Below the pieces are notes generated by a model. It worked only from the letters and a program-made list of their open reading frames with translations, was not told the origin of the DNA and searched no databases. A program made the position numbers and the translations under genes. From Rhodopseudomonas sp. AAP120 (GTDB lineage: Bacteria > Pseudomonadota > Alphaproteobacteria > Rhizobiales > Xanthobacteraceae): 64,000 nucleotides of DNA. The stretch is taken from positions 1 to 64,000 of the forward strand of contig NZ_LJIC01000011.1 of the NCBI RefSeq assembly GCF_001295845.1, in the 5' to 3' direction. Within the stretch, counting starts at the first letter, position 1; every line of letters begins with the position of its first letter. Shown here one piece after another: positions 8,917 through 17,730 of this stretch.

Positions 8917-9258
8917 ATGCGATCCGGACATCTGCTCGACCCGCTGCCGCCGGCCGGCCCCGACGAAGCGCTCGATACCCTGCTGGCCCGCGGCGGCGTC
9001 CGCATCGAGCGCATCGTTTCGTTCGGCCAGTCGAGCCCCGAGGACTTCTGGTACGACCAGGCCGAGGACGAGTTCGTGCTGCTGGTGTCCGGCTCGGCGA
9101 CGCTGCGCTTCGACGACGGCCGCGACGTGACGCTGACCCCCGGCGTCTGGGTCGACATCCCCGCGCACTGCCGCCACCGCGTCGAGGCGACGGCGGAGGG
9201 AGAGGCGACGGTGTGGCTGGCGATGTTCTGGCCGGGCGGGACACAAGCGACGACGTAG
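8917..9258 (+). CDS. Cupin-domain protein
   Basis: Single-domain cupin of 113 residues: DEFVLLVSGSATLRFDDG (about 47-64) and LTPGVWVDIPAHCRHRVEAT (about 69-88) are the two cupin motifs. The start at 8917 is set by AGGAGA eight bases upstream; an earlier ATG at 8848 lacks a ribosome site. The first motif lacks the usual His-x-His, so metal binding may be reduced. Function unknown; small proteins like this are often binding or isomerase domains. Confidence 0.75.
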   Translation: MRSGHLLDPLPPAGPDEALDTLLARGGVRIERIVSFGQSSPEDFWYDQAEDEFVLLVSGSATLRFDDGRDVTLTPGVWVDIPAHCRHRVEATAEGEATVWLAMFWPGGTQATT

Positions 9259-9387
9259 CGTGACGGCGTGTGTAGTAATCGCTGGGTAGCGCGCGCCCGG
9301 CGATGACTACGCCTCACCGCACTCGGCGTCGAATCGCCGGGGCGAGCGCGCGCAATGACGTGGACCTGATGAGGCGCCGTCCGGCCC

Positions 9388-9405
9388 TGACAGATCGATC
9401 TGTCA
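9388..9405. promoter_or_regulatory. Perfect 18-bp palindrome, candidate operator
   Basis: TGACAGATCGATCTGTCA is perfectly self-complementary and lies about 150 bases before the PfpI-family gene. Such a site suits a dimeric repressor of the TetR or GntR type. No regulator gene adjoins it, and nothing else in the 9259-9556 gap was recognised. Confidence 0.35.
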
Positions 9406-9556
9406 CTTGGCGAAACACCGGCTGTGACGCGGTGAAACAGTCCGCCGTTCGGCGCGCGACGCGAAGCAATTCCACGTCCTCATCGCCGGAACGATCACCC
9501 GCGCAATCGATTAGGCAGGCAGGCTGGGCGATCGGATAGCAGAGGGAGATTCAATC

Positions 9557-10120
9557 ATGGCAGGCCAACTCGATGGCAAGCGCGTGCTCATTCTCGCCAC
9601 CAACGGCTTCGAGCAGGCGGAACTCGAAACGCCACGCGATCGACTCAAGGCGGCGGGTGCGCAGGTCGACATCGTCTCGCCCGAGCAGGGCGAGATCAAA
9701 GGCTGGGACGTCAAGGACTGGGGTCGGCCGGTGAAGGTCGACAAGCAACTCGGCTCGGTAAAGGCGGACGATTACGACGCCATCGTGCTGCCGGGCGGGC
9801 AGATCAATCCCGATCTGCTGCGCGTCGATCAGGACGCGCTGAAGCTGATCAAATCGTTCTTCGACGCCGGCAAGACCGTCGCGGCGATCTGCCATGCGCC
9901 GTGGCTGCTGATCGACACCGGCATCGCCAAGGGACGCAAGATGACGTCCTACAACTCGATCAAGCAGGACGTGATCAACGCCGGCGCCAAGTGGGAAGAC
10001 AGCGCGGTGGTCACCGACAACGGCGTCATCACGTCGCGCAACCCGGGCGACCTCGAGGCGTTCTCCAACAAAATCATCGAGGAAATCCGCGAAGGCCGTC
10101 ACCAGCGCAAGGCGGCGTAA
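9557..10120 (+). CDS. PfpI/DJ-1 family protein (type 1 glutamine amidotransferase-like)
   Basis: 187 residues, the usual PfpI/YhbO length. Nucleophile elbow AICHAPW has Cys112 with His113; the acidic partner is in the FEQAEL segment (about 18-23). Members act as stress proteins or deglycases/proteases; the exact reaction is disputed in the family. GAGGGAGA before the ATG supports the start. A strong terminator follows at 10153-10180, so it is probably a single-gene unit, possibly controlled through the palindrome at 9388-9405. Confidence 0.88.
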   Translation: MAGQLDGKRVLILATNGFEQAELETPRDRLKAAGAQVDIVSPEQGEIKGWDVKDWGRPVKVDKQLGSVKADDYDAIVLPGGQINPDLLRVDQDALKLIKSFFDAGKTVAAICHAPWLLIDTGIAKGRKMTSYNSIKQDVINAGAKWEDSAVVTDNGVITSRNPGDLEAFSNKIIEEIREGRHQRKAA

Positions 10121-10152
10121 CGTCGACGCTTTTCCTCAGCTCGAAGACGAAA

Positions 10153-10180
10153 AAACCGCGCCGGTTGATCGGCGCGGTTT
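10153..10180 (+). terminator. Rho-independent terminator
   Basis: AAACCGCGCC and GGCGCGGTTT form a 10-bp perfect stem with an eight-base loop. The stem's own A/T ends provide the T tract. It lies 32 bases after the PfpI-family stop codon. Confidence 0.85.
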
Positions 10181-10256
10181 TGGTATGAAGAGGAGACGGA
10201 TGGGCGCCGCGTAGGTTCGCGAGGGCCGGTCGTGCGCCGTCGACTTGCGGCGACGC

Positions 10257-10613
10257 TCAGCCCTGCAGCCGGCGATGCCGTTGCATCACCCGCGCGGTGC
10301 TTTCGGCGCGGACCGGGATCGGCTGCAGACCGAGTCCTGCGGGGATCCGCTTGCCGCGGTCGCCGCCGCGCCAGTCGGTGCCCATCGCCATGACGGCCGA
10401 GCCCATCGCGGCGCTGCCGAAGGTGATGACGAAGCCGAACAGCAGCAGGCCGAAGGCGGTGCCGGGAGAGGCGTCGGCCAGGATCAGCTCGCGCAGATGC
10501 CCGGGGTTCACCCACATCAGCCCGCCGATCAGCAGCATGGCGAGGCAGATCCCCGCCGCCAGATTGATCGCCAGCAGCCGAAACAACGGTTGTCGCAGAA
10601 GCGTGCGGGACAT
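10257..10613 (-). CDS. Small inner-membrane protein, unknown function
   Basis: 118 residues from the ATG at 10613, which has GAGGA upstream. Two membrane spans are evident: about residues 12-33 (LLAINLAAGICLAMLLIGGL) and about 55-77 (AFGLLLFGFVITFGSAAMG). A polar C-terminal tail of about 40 residues is Arg-rich. No family recognised. It is divergent from the lytic transglycosylase gene at 10883. Confidence 0.65.
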   Translation of the reverse strand: MSRTLLRQPLFRLLAINLAAGICLAMLLIGGLMWVNPGHLRELILADASPGTAFGLLLFGFVITFGSAAMGSAVMAMGTDWRGGDRGKRIPAGLGLQPIPVRAESTARVMQRHRRLQG

Positions 10614-10882
10614 GATGCGGTCCTCATTTGTCGGCCAGTCTGCCGAGCAGGCTCGTGTCAGGCAGTCAGTCAAGGCAGTCGGACGACCGGCGATGATCAA
10701 TCTCGGGAGGCGTTCATCCGCCGATCATGTTGTCTGCCGTCATGATAGCGTTCCGCGAATATGGGACTCCGGGGCGCGCCTCGCAACGGCGATCCGGAAA
10801 TGCTAGATTCGCCTTATTGTCATAGCAATCCGCATCAATACGCATCCTGAATAATCCCCTTCCGCTCGGAGAACAGCGTCAG

Positions 10883-11701
10883 ATGGTCAACCTGCGTCCC
10901 GCCCTCGCCACCTGCGCCGCCATTGCCGCGCTTCTTGCCGCCGCCCCTGCGCAGGCCGCGCGCTGCGGCGGCGATTTCAACACCTTCGTCTCCAGCATCT
11001 CGGCCGAAGCCGCGCAGGCGGGAATTTCGCAGGACGTGATCTCGCAGGCGCTCGGCGGCGTGACGCCCGATCCGGCGGTGCTGGCGTTCGATCGCCGCCA
11101 GCGCGGCACGTTCAACAAGACCTTCGAACAGTATGTCTCGACCCGGGTCGGAGCTGGCCGGATCAAGACCGGCAAGGCGATGATGCTGCGCCACGCCTCG
11201 CTGCTGTCGCGGATCGAGCAGCGCTTCGGCGTGCCGCCGCAGATCCTGGTGGCGATCTGGGGGCTGGAGTCTGATTTCGGCAAGGGCGACATGGGCAAGC
11301 TGCCGGTGTTCCGCGTCCTCGCCACGATGGCGCACGACTGCCGTCGCACCGAGCTGTTCCAGGGCGAATTGCTGGCGGCGCTGAAGATCGTCGATCGCGG
11401 CGACCTGCCGCTGCGCGACATGATCGGCGCCTACGCGGGCGAACTCGGACAGACCCAGTTCCTGCCGTCGTCCTACATCAAATACGGCGTGGACTTCGAC
11501 GGCAACGGCCATGTCGACCTGCGCCACAGCGTGCCGGACGTACTGGCCTCGACCGCCAATCTGCTGAAGACCAACGGCTGGAAGGCCGGCGGCTCCTACG
11601 AAGAGGGCACGCCGAATTTCGAAGCGATGCGTGAATGGAATCGCGCGCTGGTCTATCGCAAGACGATCGCTTACTTCGCCGATCAACTCGCCGGGCAATA
11701 G
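10883..11701 (+). CDS. Lytic murein transglycosylase, MltB-like (SLT_2)
   Basis: Periplasmic peptidoglycan-cleaving enzyme of 272 residues with a signal peptide (cleavage near AQAARC, residue 26). The SLT_2 signature is clear: ILVAIWGLESDFG with catalytic Glu129, then AYAGELGQTQFLPSSY and the metal-loop-like DFDGNGHVDLRHS. Members make 1,6-anhydromuramyl products. It lacks the C-terminal peptidoglycan-binding domain found in longer homologues. The gene converges on flgD, with a GNRA-loop hairpin between. Confidence 0.9.
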   Translation: MVNLRPALATCAAIAALLAAAPAQAARCGGDFNTFVSSISAEAAQAGISQDVISQALGGVTPDPAVLAFDRRQRGTFNKTFEQYVSTRVGAGRIKTGKAMMLRHASLLSRIEQRFGVPPQILVAIWGLESDFGKGDMGKLPVFRVLATMAHDCRRTELFQGELLAALKIVDRGDLPLRDMIGAYAGELGQTQFLPSSYIKYGVDFDGNGHVDLRHSVPDVLASTANLLKTNGWKAGGSYEEGTPNFEAMREWNRALVYRKTIAYFADQLAGQ

Positions 11702-11705
11702 CCGG

Positions 11706-11725
11706 CGCCGGCCGCGAGGCCGGCG
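11706..11725. terminator. Hairpin between convergent genes
   Basis: CGCCGGCC and GGCCGGCG pair perfectly around the stable tetraloop GCGA, five bases after the transglycosylase stop and just beyond the flgD stop on the other strand. It probably serves as a shared terminator; no T-run is visible. Confidence 0.55.
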
Positions 11726-11731
11726 TGACGC

Positions 11732-12430
11732 TTACTTGCCGGCCTGGACCACGCGCTTGATCTGATCGAGCGTGAAGGTCTGGGCACCGATCGACAGCAG
11801 CGGCGGCGATTTCGACAGATCGACCGAGCTGATAGTGCCCTGGATCTGGGTCGAAACCGTCGCGGTCTGGCCTGCCGCGTCGGTCGCGACGATCGACAGC
11901 GAGTAATCGCCCTCCGGCCATTTGGTGCCGTCGTTGCCGCGGCCGTCCCAGGTGAAGCCCTGATTGTTGCCGGCATTGAGGGTGAACTTGCCGGTGTACA
12001 CCGTCTGCCCGGTCGAGCTCTGGATCGCCACCTGGGCGCTCACGGGCTTCTCGGTCGATAGCGACCAGCCGGCGGTCTTGCCGTCGAAATGCGATTTGCT
12101 GCCGTCCACCACCGCATTGGCACCGACGAAATTGATCGCCTGCGACGCCTGCGCCGTGGTCTGCAATTTCAGCAGCGACGCCAGCGTCTCGTTGCCCTTG
12201 AGCTGCTGTTCGACACCGGCGAACTGCACCAGTTGCTGGGTGAACTGATTGGTATCGAGCGGGTCCATCGGGTTCTGGTTCTTCAGCTGCGTGGTCAGCA
12301 GCGTCAGGAACGTCTGGAAATTGTCCGCAATGCCCGGGCTCGACTTTCCCGACGAGCCCGAACTGCTCGGGGTGTAGTTGGCGTTGGGTGCCGAATACGG
12401 CGTCGTCGCATTGGTTGCATCGACCGACAT
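11732..12430 (-). CDS. flgD: Flagellar hook assembly protein FlgD
   Basis: 232 residues. The conserved FlgD N-terminal motif is present (FLTLLTTQLKNQNPMDPLD, about residues 40-58, then TNQFTQQLVQFAGVEQQL). A Tudor/Ig-like C-terminal part follows. FlgD is a scaffold that caps the hook during assembly and is exported by the flagellar type III system. TGAGGAGG before the ATG fixes the start at 12430. It lies 13 bases downstream of fliK, so the two are one transcription unit. Confidence 0.93.
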   Translation of the reverse strand: MSVDATNATTPYSAPNANYTPSSSGSSGKSSPGIADNFQTFLTLLTTQLKNQNPMDPLDTNQFTQQLVQFAGVEQQLKGNETLASLLKLQTTAQASQAINFVGANAVVDGSKSHFDGKTAGWSLSTEKPVSAQVAIQSSTGQTVYTGKFTLNAGNNQGFTWDGRGNDGTKWPEGDYSLSIVATDAAGQTATVSTQIQGTISSVDLSKSPPLLSIGAQTFTLDQIKRVVQAGK

Positions 12431-12443
12431 GATGGCGACCTCC

Positions 12444-13961
12444 TCAGATCTTGATATCGACGCCGCCGCTCGCACCGAGCATGCGACCGTAGCTGCGCCC
12501 GGCGGGTATCGCGGGGGGCAGGTCCTCGTCCTTGATGACCAGCCGCTGCGCGTGCCGGCCGCTGTCCTGCTGCTGGCCCTGCTGACCTGACGACGACTGG
12601 TCGCGCAGGCTGAATTGCAGGCCACTGTCGCCGGTCTTGAGGCCGGCATTGTCGAGCGCGCGCTGCAGCTGGGTCTGGTCCTGGCGCAGCATCGCCAGCG
12701 TTTCGGGTTTCTCGACGGTGAGATGCGAGGTGACCTGGCCGTGGCGGTCGACTTCGATGCGGACGTCGATGCGACCGAGTTCGGCGGGGTCGAGCCGGAT
12801 GTCGAACCGGCTGGCACCGGCATTGGCGCGCGCCGCAATCGTGACGGCGAGATCCTGCACCGCGACCGGAACGTTGGTGGCGAGCGCGGCGGTGAGCTGC
12901 GGCGCCGCGGCGGTCTGCTGTGTGAGGGTAGAGGCCTGCAGCGGCTGCGCCGCCTGCACAGGCGGCTGCAGCGCGCTCGGATCCGGTGCGGCCAGCGCCG
13001 TGGCGTCGGCATGGTGCTGATGGGGGGCGGGCTTCGGCTGCGCGTTGAGCTGATCGACGGCGTTTCCGGTCGCCGTAGTGGCGCTCGCCTGGTCGTCCTG
13101 CGGCTTCGCGGCAGCGGTCTGCGTCTGGCCCTGCGGCGCGCCGGTGGCGGGCGTGGCGTCCGTGGTCACCGGCGTCTTGATGGTCGCAGCCGGATCGGTC
13201 TTGGTCGTCGCCTCTGCGGTCTTGCCGGCGTTCGGCTGAGCCGCCAGCAACGCGAGCTTGGGATCGGTGGTGACGCCGGTGGCCGTCGCTGCGGCGGCCG
13301 TGGACGTTGTGCCGGCTTCGGCTGGCTGTGCGCTTGCCGCGAGGTCGGCGATCGTGGCCTGCGCCTTCAGCGCGGCGGCCGCGGCGATGGTGAGCGGTCC
13401 GGCACTGGCGGCCGCGTCGGCGGTGCCTTCCGTCGGGGTGCCCGTCGCTGTCGCAGGCGTCGTCGGCACAACGGTCGGGACGACCACGGCCGGCACCACC
13501 GGCTGGGTGGCGGCAGCGGTGCCGTCGGCCGGCTGGGTCTGGTCCGCCGTCTTGGTGTCCGAGCCGTCCTTGCTGTCGGCCGCTTTAGCGCCATCGGCCG
13601 GCTTGCTGTCGTCGCCCTTGGCGGCCTTGCCGTCCTTGCCGGGTTTCGTCGGCGCAGCCGAATTGGATTGAGGCGCATCGTTCCGGCTCGGCTGCGGAGC
13701 CGAGTTGTCGGTGCTGCTGTCGCGCGGGCGGCTCTGGTCGGCTGAGTCGCTGCGCCGCGGGCGGGCGGTGCGATCGTCCGCTGCGTTGGCCGTGCGGGTG
13801 TCGGGCGCCGGGGCGGGTTGAGAGCTGGCGGCATTGGCGGTGTTGCTGTCGACCAGCGACGCAAAGCTTTCGGTCGGCGCCGCCCGATCCTGGCGGGGCG
13901 CGCTCCGCTGGGCCGGGGGTGCGGTCGCGGCGATGTCCGAAGATGCGTTCAACACAGGCAT
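12444..13961 (-). CDS. fliK: Flagellar hook-length control protein FliK
   Basis: 505 residues. The first roughly 370 are low-complexity Ala/Thr/Pro/Gln/Lys sequence, as expected for the disordered molecular-ruler part. The C-terminal Flg_hook domain (about 385-480) contains RFDIRLDPAELGRIDVRIEV and VEKPETLAMLRQDQTQLQRAL. FliK switches export specificity from hook to filament. The start is set at ATG 13961 (MPVLNASS); the open frame upstream to 14039 has no family resemblance. Cotranscribed with flgD. Confidence 0.88.
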   Translation of the reverse strand: MPVLNASSDIAATAPPAQRSAPRQDRAAPTESFASLVDSNTANAASSQPAPAPDTRTANAADDRTARPRRSDSADQSRPRDSSTDNSAPQPSRNDAPQSNSAAPTKPGKDGKAAKGDDSKPADGAKAADSKDGSDTKTADQTQPADGTAAATQPVVPAVVVPTVVPTTPATATGTPTEGTADAAASAGPLTIAAAAALKAQATIADLAASAQPAEAGTTSTAAAATATGVTTDPKLALLAAQPNAGKTAEATTKTDPAATIKTPVTTDATPATGAPQGQTQTAAAKPQDDQASATTATGNAVDQLNAQPKPAPHQHHADATALAAPDPSALQPPVQAAQPLQASTLTQQTAAAPQLTAALATNVPVAVQDLAVTIAARANAGASRFDIRLDPAELGRIDVRIEVDRHGQVTSHLTVEKPETLAMLRQDQTQLQRALDNAGLKTGDSGLQFSLRDQSSSGQQGQQQDSGRHAQRLVIKDEDLPPAIPAGRSYGRMLGASGGVDIKI

Positions 13962-14270
13962 GCTCTCACAACTGTTCCGCGGCTTTCTCAGCAAGGAGCG
14001 GGCCACCTGCGAGAAGGCAAAATAGCTGAACAATATCAATGCGGCTGGCGCCAGAGCGGGGCGAGCCTGAACGCCGGTCGCGGCGCGCTTTCTGCCCGCC
14101 CGGCAAGAATTGCCCGAGCCTTCCGGGAAACCCGGAGCCCGCGCATTGCGCCCCCGAAACGCCGCCTATATTAAAGAACCAGCACCATCGAAGTTTGCGG
14201 AAACTGGTTTTGCGGCTTCCGGAACAGGCGGAAGGAATGGTCGCGTCGGCACTCCCCGCGACCGCAGCGT
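13962..14270. other. Intergenic region between divergent fliK and mnmA
   Basis: About 310 bases without a gene I can support. It must hold the promoters of both fliK-flgD and mnmA, but I see no confident -35/-10 or operator sequence. Confidence 0.3.
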
Positions 14271-15479
14271 ATGACTGACACCATGCTCAACAGCCTGGAT
14301 CTGGAAGGCCGCCCGCAGGACACCCGCGTGGTGGTGGCGATGTCGGGCGGCGTCGATTCGTCGGCGACGGCGGCGCTGCTGAAGTCGCAGGGCTACGACG
14401 TCGTCGGCATCACGCTGCAACTCTACGACCATGGCGCTGCGATGCACCGCAAGGGCGCCTGCTGCGCCGGCCAGGACATCCACGACGCCCGCATGGTGGC
14501 CGAACGTATCGGCATTCCGCATTACGTGCTCGACTACGAAAGCAAGTTCCGCGAGTCGGTGATCGACAGCTTCGCCGACAGCTACGCGTCCGGCGAGACT
14601 CCGGTGCCGTGCATCGAATGCAATCGCTCGGTCAAATTCCGTGATCTGCTGGCGACCGCGCGCGAACTGGGCGCGTCGGCGCTCGCCACCGGGCATTACG
14701 TCTCGTCGCGCCGCCTGCCGGACGGATCGCGCGCACTGGTCTGCGCCGCCGATCGCGACCGCGACCAGAGCTACTTCCTGTTCGCCACCACGCGCGAACA
14801 GCTCGATTTCCTGCGCTTCCCGCTCGGCGACATGACCAAGCCGCAGACCCGCGAACTGGCGCGGCAGTTCGGCCTCTCGGTCGCCGACAAGCACGACAGC
14901 CAGGACATCTGCTTCGTCCCGACCGGCCGCTACACGGATATCGTCGAGCGGCTGAAGCCGAACGCGATGGAGCCGGGCGATATCGTCGATCTGGGCGGCC
15001 GCGTGCTCGGCAGCCATCCGGGCATCGTACATTTCACCGTCGGCCAGCGCCGCGGCCTCGGCATTGCGTCGCGCGCGCCGCTGTATGTGCTGCGCCTCGA
15101 CGCCGCGACGCGGCGCGTGGTGGTCGGTCCGCGCGAGGCGCTGCGGATGGAGCGTATCGTGCTGCGCGACGTCAACTGGATCGGTGACGGCGCGCTCCAT
15201 CAGGCGGTCGGTGACGGTCTTGAACTGTTCGTGCGCGTGCGCTCGACGCGCGCGCCGCAGCCGGCGTGGCTGCGCGCGGCCAATGGCGGCTACGAAGTCG
15301 AACTCGTCGCCGGCGAGGAGGGAGTTTCGCCCGGGCAGGCCTGCGTGTTCTACGACGCGGCCGAAGGTCAGGCGCGCGTGCTCGGCGGCGGCTTCATCAA
15401 GAGCGCCGCGCCGCGATCGATCGGAGATGCCGCGCGCGAGTCCGTGGAGTCGCCCGCGCTCGCGGCGATGCGCGGTTAG
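14271..15479 (+). CDS. mnmA: tRNA-specific 2-thiouridylase MnmA
   Basis: Uses ATP to place sulfur on U34 of Lys, Glu and Gln tRNAs, with sulfur delivered as a persulfide. 402 residues. PP-loop SGGVDSS (25-31) binds ATP; catalytic cysteines are Cys117 in [11 protein letters not shown] and Cys214 in DICFVPTGR, matching the two essential cysteines of E. coli MnmA. The central and C-terminal beta domains are complete ([24 protein letters not shown]). ATG 14283 (MLNSLDLEG) is an equally plausible start, as homologues often begin there. Followed after 17 bases by a methyltransferase gene. Confidence 0.93.
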   Translation: MTDTMLNSLDLEGRPQDTRVVVAMSGGVDSSATAALLKSQGYDVVGITLQLYDHGAAMHRKGACCAGQDIHDARMVAERIGIPHYVLDYESKFRESVIDSFADSYASGETPVPCIECNRSVKFRDLLATARELGASALATGHYVSSRRLPDGSRALVCAADRDRDQSYFLFATTREQLDFLRFPLGDMTKPQTRELARQFGLSVADKHDSQDICFVPTGRYTDIVERLKPNAMEPGDIVDLGGRVLGSHPGIVHFTVGQRRGLGIASRAPLYVLRLDAATRRVVVGPREALRMERIVLRDVNWIGDGALHQAVGDGLELFVRVRSTRAPQPAWLRAANGGYEVELVAGEEGVSPGQACVFYDAAEGQARVLGGGFIKSAAPRSIGDAARESVESPALAAMRG

Positions 15480-15496
15480 GAATTTCGGGGCAGGTT

Positions 15497-16135
15497 ATGG
15501 GGAATGATATCGACCGCGCAGGCGTCGCGAAGGCGTATGCGCGCTGGGCGCCGATCTACGACATGGTGTTCGGCAAGGTGTTCGACAGCGGCCGGCAGTC
15601 GACCATCGCGGTGGCGGATGCGATCGGCGGCCGCGTGCTCGACGTCGGCGTCGGCACCGGACTATCGCTGTCGGACTATTCGCCGACCACGAAACTATGC
15701 GGCGTCGATATTTCCGAGCCGATGCTCCGCCGGGCACACGAGCGCGTCCGCACGCTGAACCTCACCAACGTCGAAACGCTGGCGGTGATGGACGCCAAGA
15801 ACCTCGCCTTCCCGGACGGCTTCTTCGACGCGGTCGTGGCGCAATACGTCATCACCGCGGTGCCGGATCCGGAAGCGACGCTCGACGATTTCGTCCGCGT
15901 GCTGAAGCCGGGCGGCGAACTGATCCTCGTCAACCACATCGGCGCCGAGAGCGGCCCCCGCAAAGTGTTCGAACTGGCATTCGCGCCGCTGGCGCGGCGG
16001 CTGGGCTGGCGCCCGGAGTTTCCGTGGGCGCGATTGGTGAACTGGGCTAAGCGCCACGGCGGCGTGGAACTGGCCGAACGGCGTCCGATGCCGCCGATGG
16101 GGCATTTTTCGCTGATCCGCTACCGAAAGCTCTGA
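15497..16135 (+). CDS. SAM-dependent methyltransferase, phospholipid N-methyltransferase-like
   Basis: 212 residues, class I Rossmann methyltransferase. The N-terminus VAKAYARWAPIYDMVFGKVFD is characteristic of the Rhodobacter-type PmtA/UbiE-like phosphatidylethanolamine methyltransferases. SAM-binding motif I is VLDVGVGTGL (about 47-56), followed by GVDISEPML and VLKPGGELILVNH. PmtA makes phosphatidylcholine from phosphatidylethanolamine at the membrane; a ubiquinone-type C-methyltransferase is the alternative. The ATG at 15497 gives the family N-terminus. It lies 17 bases after mnmA. Confidence 0.75.
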   Translation: MGNDIDRAGVAKAYARWAPIYDMVFGKVFDSGRQSTIAVADAIGGRVLDVGVGTGLSLSDYSPTTKLCGVDISEPMLRRAHERVRTLNLTNVETLAVMDAKNLAFPDGFFDAVVAQYVITAVPDPEATLDDFVRVLKPGGELILVNHIGAESGPRKVFELAFAPLARRLGWRPEFPWARLVNWAKRHGGVELAERRPMPPMGHFSLIRYRKL

Positions 16136-16176
16136 GCCGATTTCGGAACTGCGCGGCGGCCCGTCCGTTGTCGCGC

Positions 16177-16521
16177 ATGACCCGGACAATCGCACTCGCA
16201 TACGCCTGTCTGATGCTGGCTTCGGCGCCCGCCCTGGCGCAGGCGCCGCCGAAGACGCCCGCCAACCCGGCTCAGACGCCGGCGACGCAATGCCCGCCGG
16301 GCGCCGCCCGGATCAATCCTCCAGGAACGACAGCGCCCGGCGGGACCACCGGCCAGACGCAGGAGCCGCTCGGCGACAAGCTGGCCCGAACCGATGGGGT
16401 GCTGTGTCCGCCGGCTGGCGTCGACCCCGAGATGCACACGCCGGCGCCCGACTCGGGCACAATGCGCGTCATTCCTCCGCCGGGCTCGCCGGGTGGGGAC
16501 CAGAGCGTGCAGCCGAAGTAG
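16177..16521 (+). CDS. Small secreted Pro-rich hypothetical protein
   Basis: 114 residues. Signal peptide to about ALAQA (residue 22), then a Pro/Gly/Thr-rich sequence without predicted fold and two cysteines (CPPGAARINPP and CPPAGVDPEMH) that could form a disulfide. A TTG at 16168 could add three residues. No family recognised; likely a periplasmic or surface-exposed protein. Confidence 0.6.
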   Translation: MTRTIALAYACLMLASAPALAQAPPKTPANPAQTPATQCPPGAARINPPGTTAPGGTTGQTQEPLGDKLARTDGVLCPPAGVDPEMHTPAPDSGTMRVIPPPGSPGGDQSVQPK

Positions 16522-16629
16522 GCCACGACCAATTTGAGGTGGGCTGCGATTGCTTGACAGCGCGCCGCGCGCCTCCTTATATGCCGCGCGTTCGCATCGG
16601 TGCCCACAACGGCACTGCCGAACCGCCGT

Positions 16630-16706
16630 GGCGGGGTAGCTCAGCTGGTTAGAGCACGGGAATCATAATCCTGGGGTCGGGGGTTCAAGTCCCTCTCCCG
16701 CTACCA
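16630..16706 (+). tRNA. tRNA-Met (CAT), elongator type
   Basis: 77 bases fold as a cloverleaf: D-arm GCTC...GAGC, anticodon stem CGGGA/TCCTG around loop ATCATAA (anticodon CAT), T-arm with loop TTCAAGT, and an encoded CCA end. The GAATCATAATC anticodon region matches alphaproteobacterial elongator tRNA-Met; initiator tRNA would have GGG/CCC pairs at the base of the anticodon stem. A tRNA-Ile2 reading (CAT modified to lysidine) is less likely. The TTTT just after it may act in termination. Confidence 0.9.
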
Positions 16707-17061
16707 TTTTTCCCAGCAAGTTCCTGAAATTGCAGTCCTTCGGCGATTTTTGCTGCGCCAAAGGAATGTATCAGCGATGCATTGGCGCGGGTTTTCTGCA
16801 ACGAGCGGAGGGCCGCCAGCTGGTTCGTGCCTGTTCACGTCCCTAGAGCCCGGCTTCGTTGACGGCCTCTCGATCCCGACGCCAAACGGTCGCGACCTTT
16901 CGTGTGTCATGGGACTGACACCCGGAGCTAGTAGCTATTCGGCGCTAGGTTTGGCGACGGCTTGGCCGCAGCTCATGGCGGGGCGTCGCGTTCGTCGCTG
17001 CCGCATCTGATGCGTGCAGAAGATGTGCCGGGCACGTCCATGCGCGATTGGCCGGTCGGCG
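16707..17061. other. Intergenic region before the STN/ECF/FecR operon
   Basis: About 355 bases. Nothing coding is supported: short frames have no ribosome site or family resemblance. It should contain the promoter of the STN-sigma-FecR operon; I found no pair matching ECF-type -35/-10 elements that I would defend. Confidence 0.3.
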
Positions 17062-17730
17062 ATGAGAGTGTTGCGGCTGCTCTATGTGGTCATTGTGGCG
17101 TTGTGGTCTTTCGGCCCGGCGAGCGCCGAGCCCTTTATCCGGTTTGATATTCCGGCAGCGCCCCTGGACGTCGCGCTCGCAGCCTTCGGCCGCGTCACCA
17201 AGGAACAGTTGCTGGTCGATGCCGCTGGCCTCGACGGGCGGCGTTCCAGTCCGGTGATCGGCCGCTTCACGCCGGAGGCGGCGCTGCGGCAGATGCTGGT
17301 GGGGACCGGCCTCGGCGTACAAGCGATCGAAGGGCAGGGGTTTGCTGTTGCCGCTGCGGGGAGCCAGGCTGCCGACGAGGTGATCCGCAACGCAGGAGCC
17401 GCTTCGCGTTTCACCGCGTTTTCGGCGCTGATCCAAGCGGCGTCGGCCAAAGCGCTCTGCGTTTCGCCCGACACCGCGCCCGGCAGCTACCGGGTGATGG
17501 CGCGGCTGTGGATCGGCGGGTCGGGCGTTGTCGAACGAGCCGAGTTGCTGACATCGTCCGGCGACCTCGGCCGCGACGCGCGGTTGACCGACACGTTCCG
17601 TCACCTTGGTGTCGGTATCGTCCCGGCCGGATTGCCACAGCCGGTGACCTTGCTGATTACTTCGGAGCGGGCGACGCCCGACTATTGTGCGAAACTGATC
17701 GCGTCCGACAAGACGTTGCCGGCACGATGA
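17062..17730 (+). CDS. Secreted STN-domain protein with TonB-C-like tail
   Basis: 222 residues from ATG 17062, which starts a clear signal peptide (RVLRLLYVVIVALWSFGPASA). Residues about 26-95 form an STN domain (FDIPAAPLDVALAAFGRVTKEQLLVD ... LRQMLVGTGLGVQAI), the short domain by which TonB-dependent receptors and secretins touch regulators. The C-terminal part (about 130-215: YRVMARLWIGGSGVVERAEL then DTFRHLGVGIVPAGLPQPVTLLI) resembles a TonB C-terminal domain. The stop overlaps the sigma factor start (ATGA), so synthesis is coupled. Inference: a periplasmic signal input to the FecR protein that replaces the usual receptor. Confidence 0.72.
   Translation: MRVLRLLYVVIVALWSFGPASAEPFIRFDIPAAPLDVALAAFGRVTKEQLLVDAAGLDGRRSSPVIGRFTPEAALRQMLVGTGLGVQAIEGQGFAVAAAGSQAADEVIRNAGAASRFTAFSALIQAASAKALCVSPDTAPGSYRVMARLWIGGSGVVERAELLTSSGDLGRDARLTDTFRHLGVGIVPAGLPQPVTLLITSERATPDYCAKLIASDKTLPAR

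Noticed and set aside
16630-16706. tRNA-Ile2 (lysidine CAT) or initiator tRNA
   Set aside because: The anticodon arm GAATCATAATC is that of alphaproteobacterial elongator Met; the stem lacks the three G-C pairs of the initiator.
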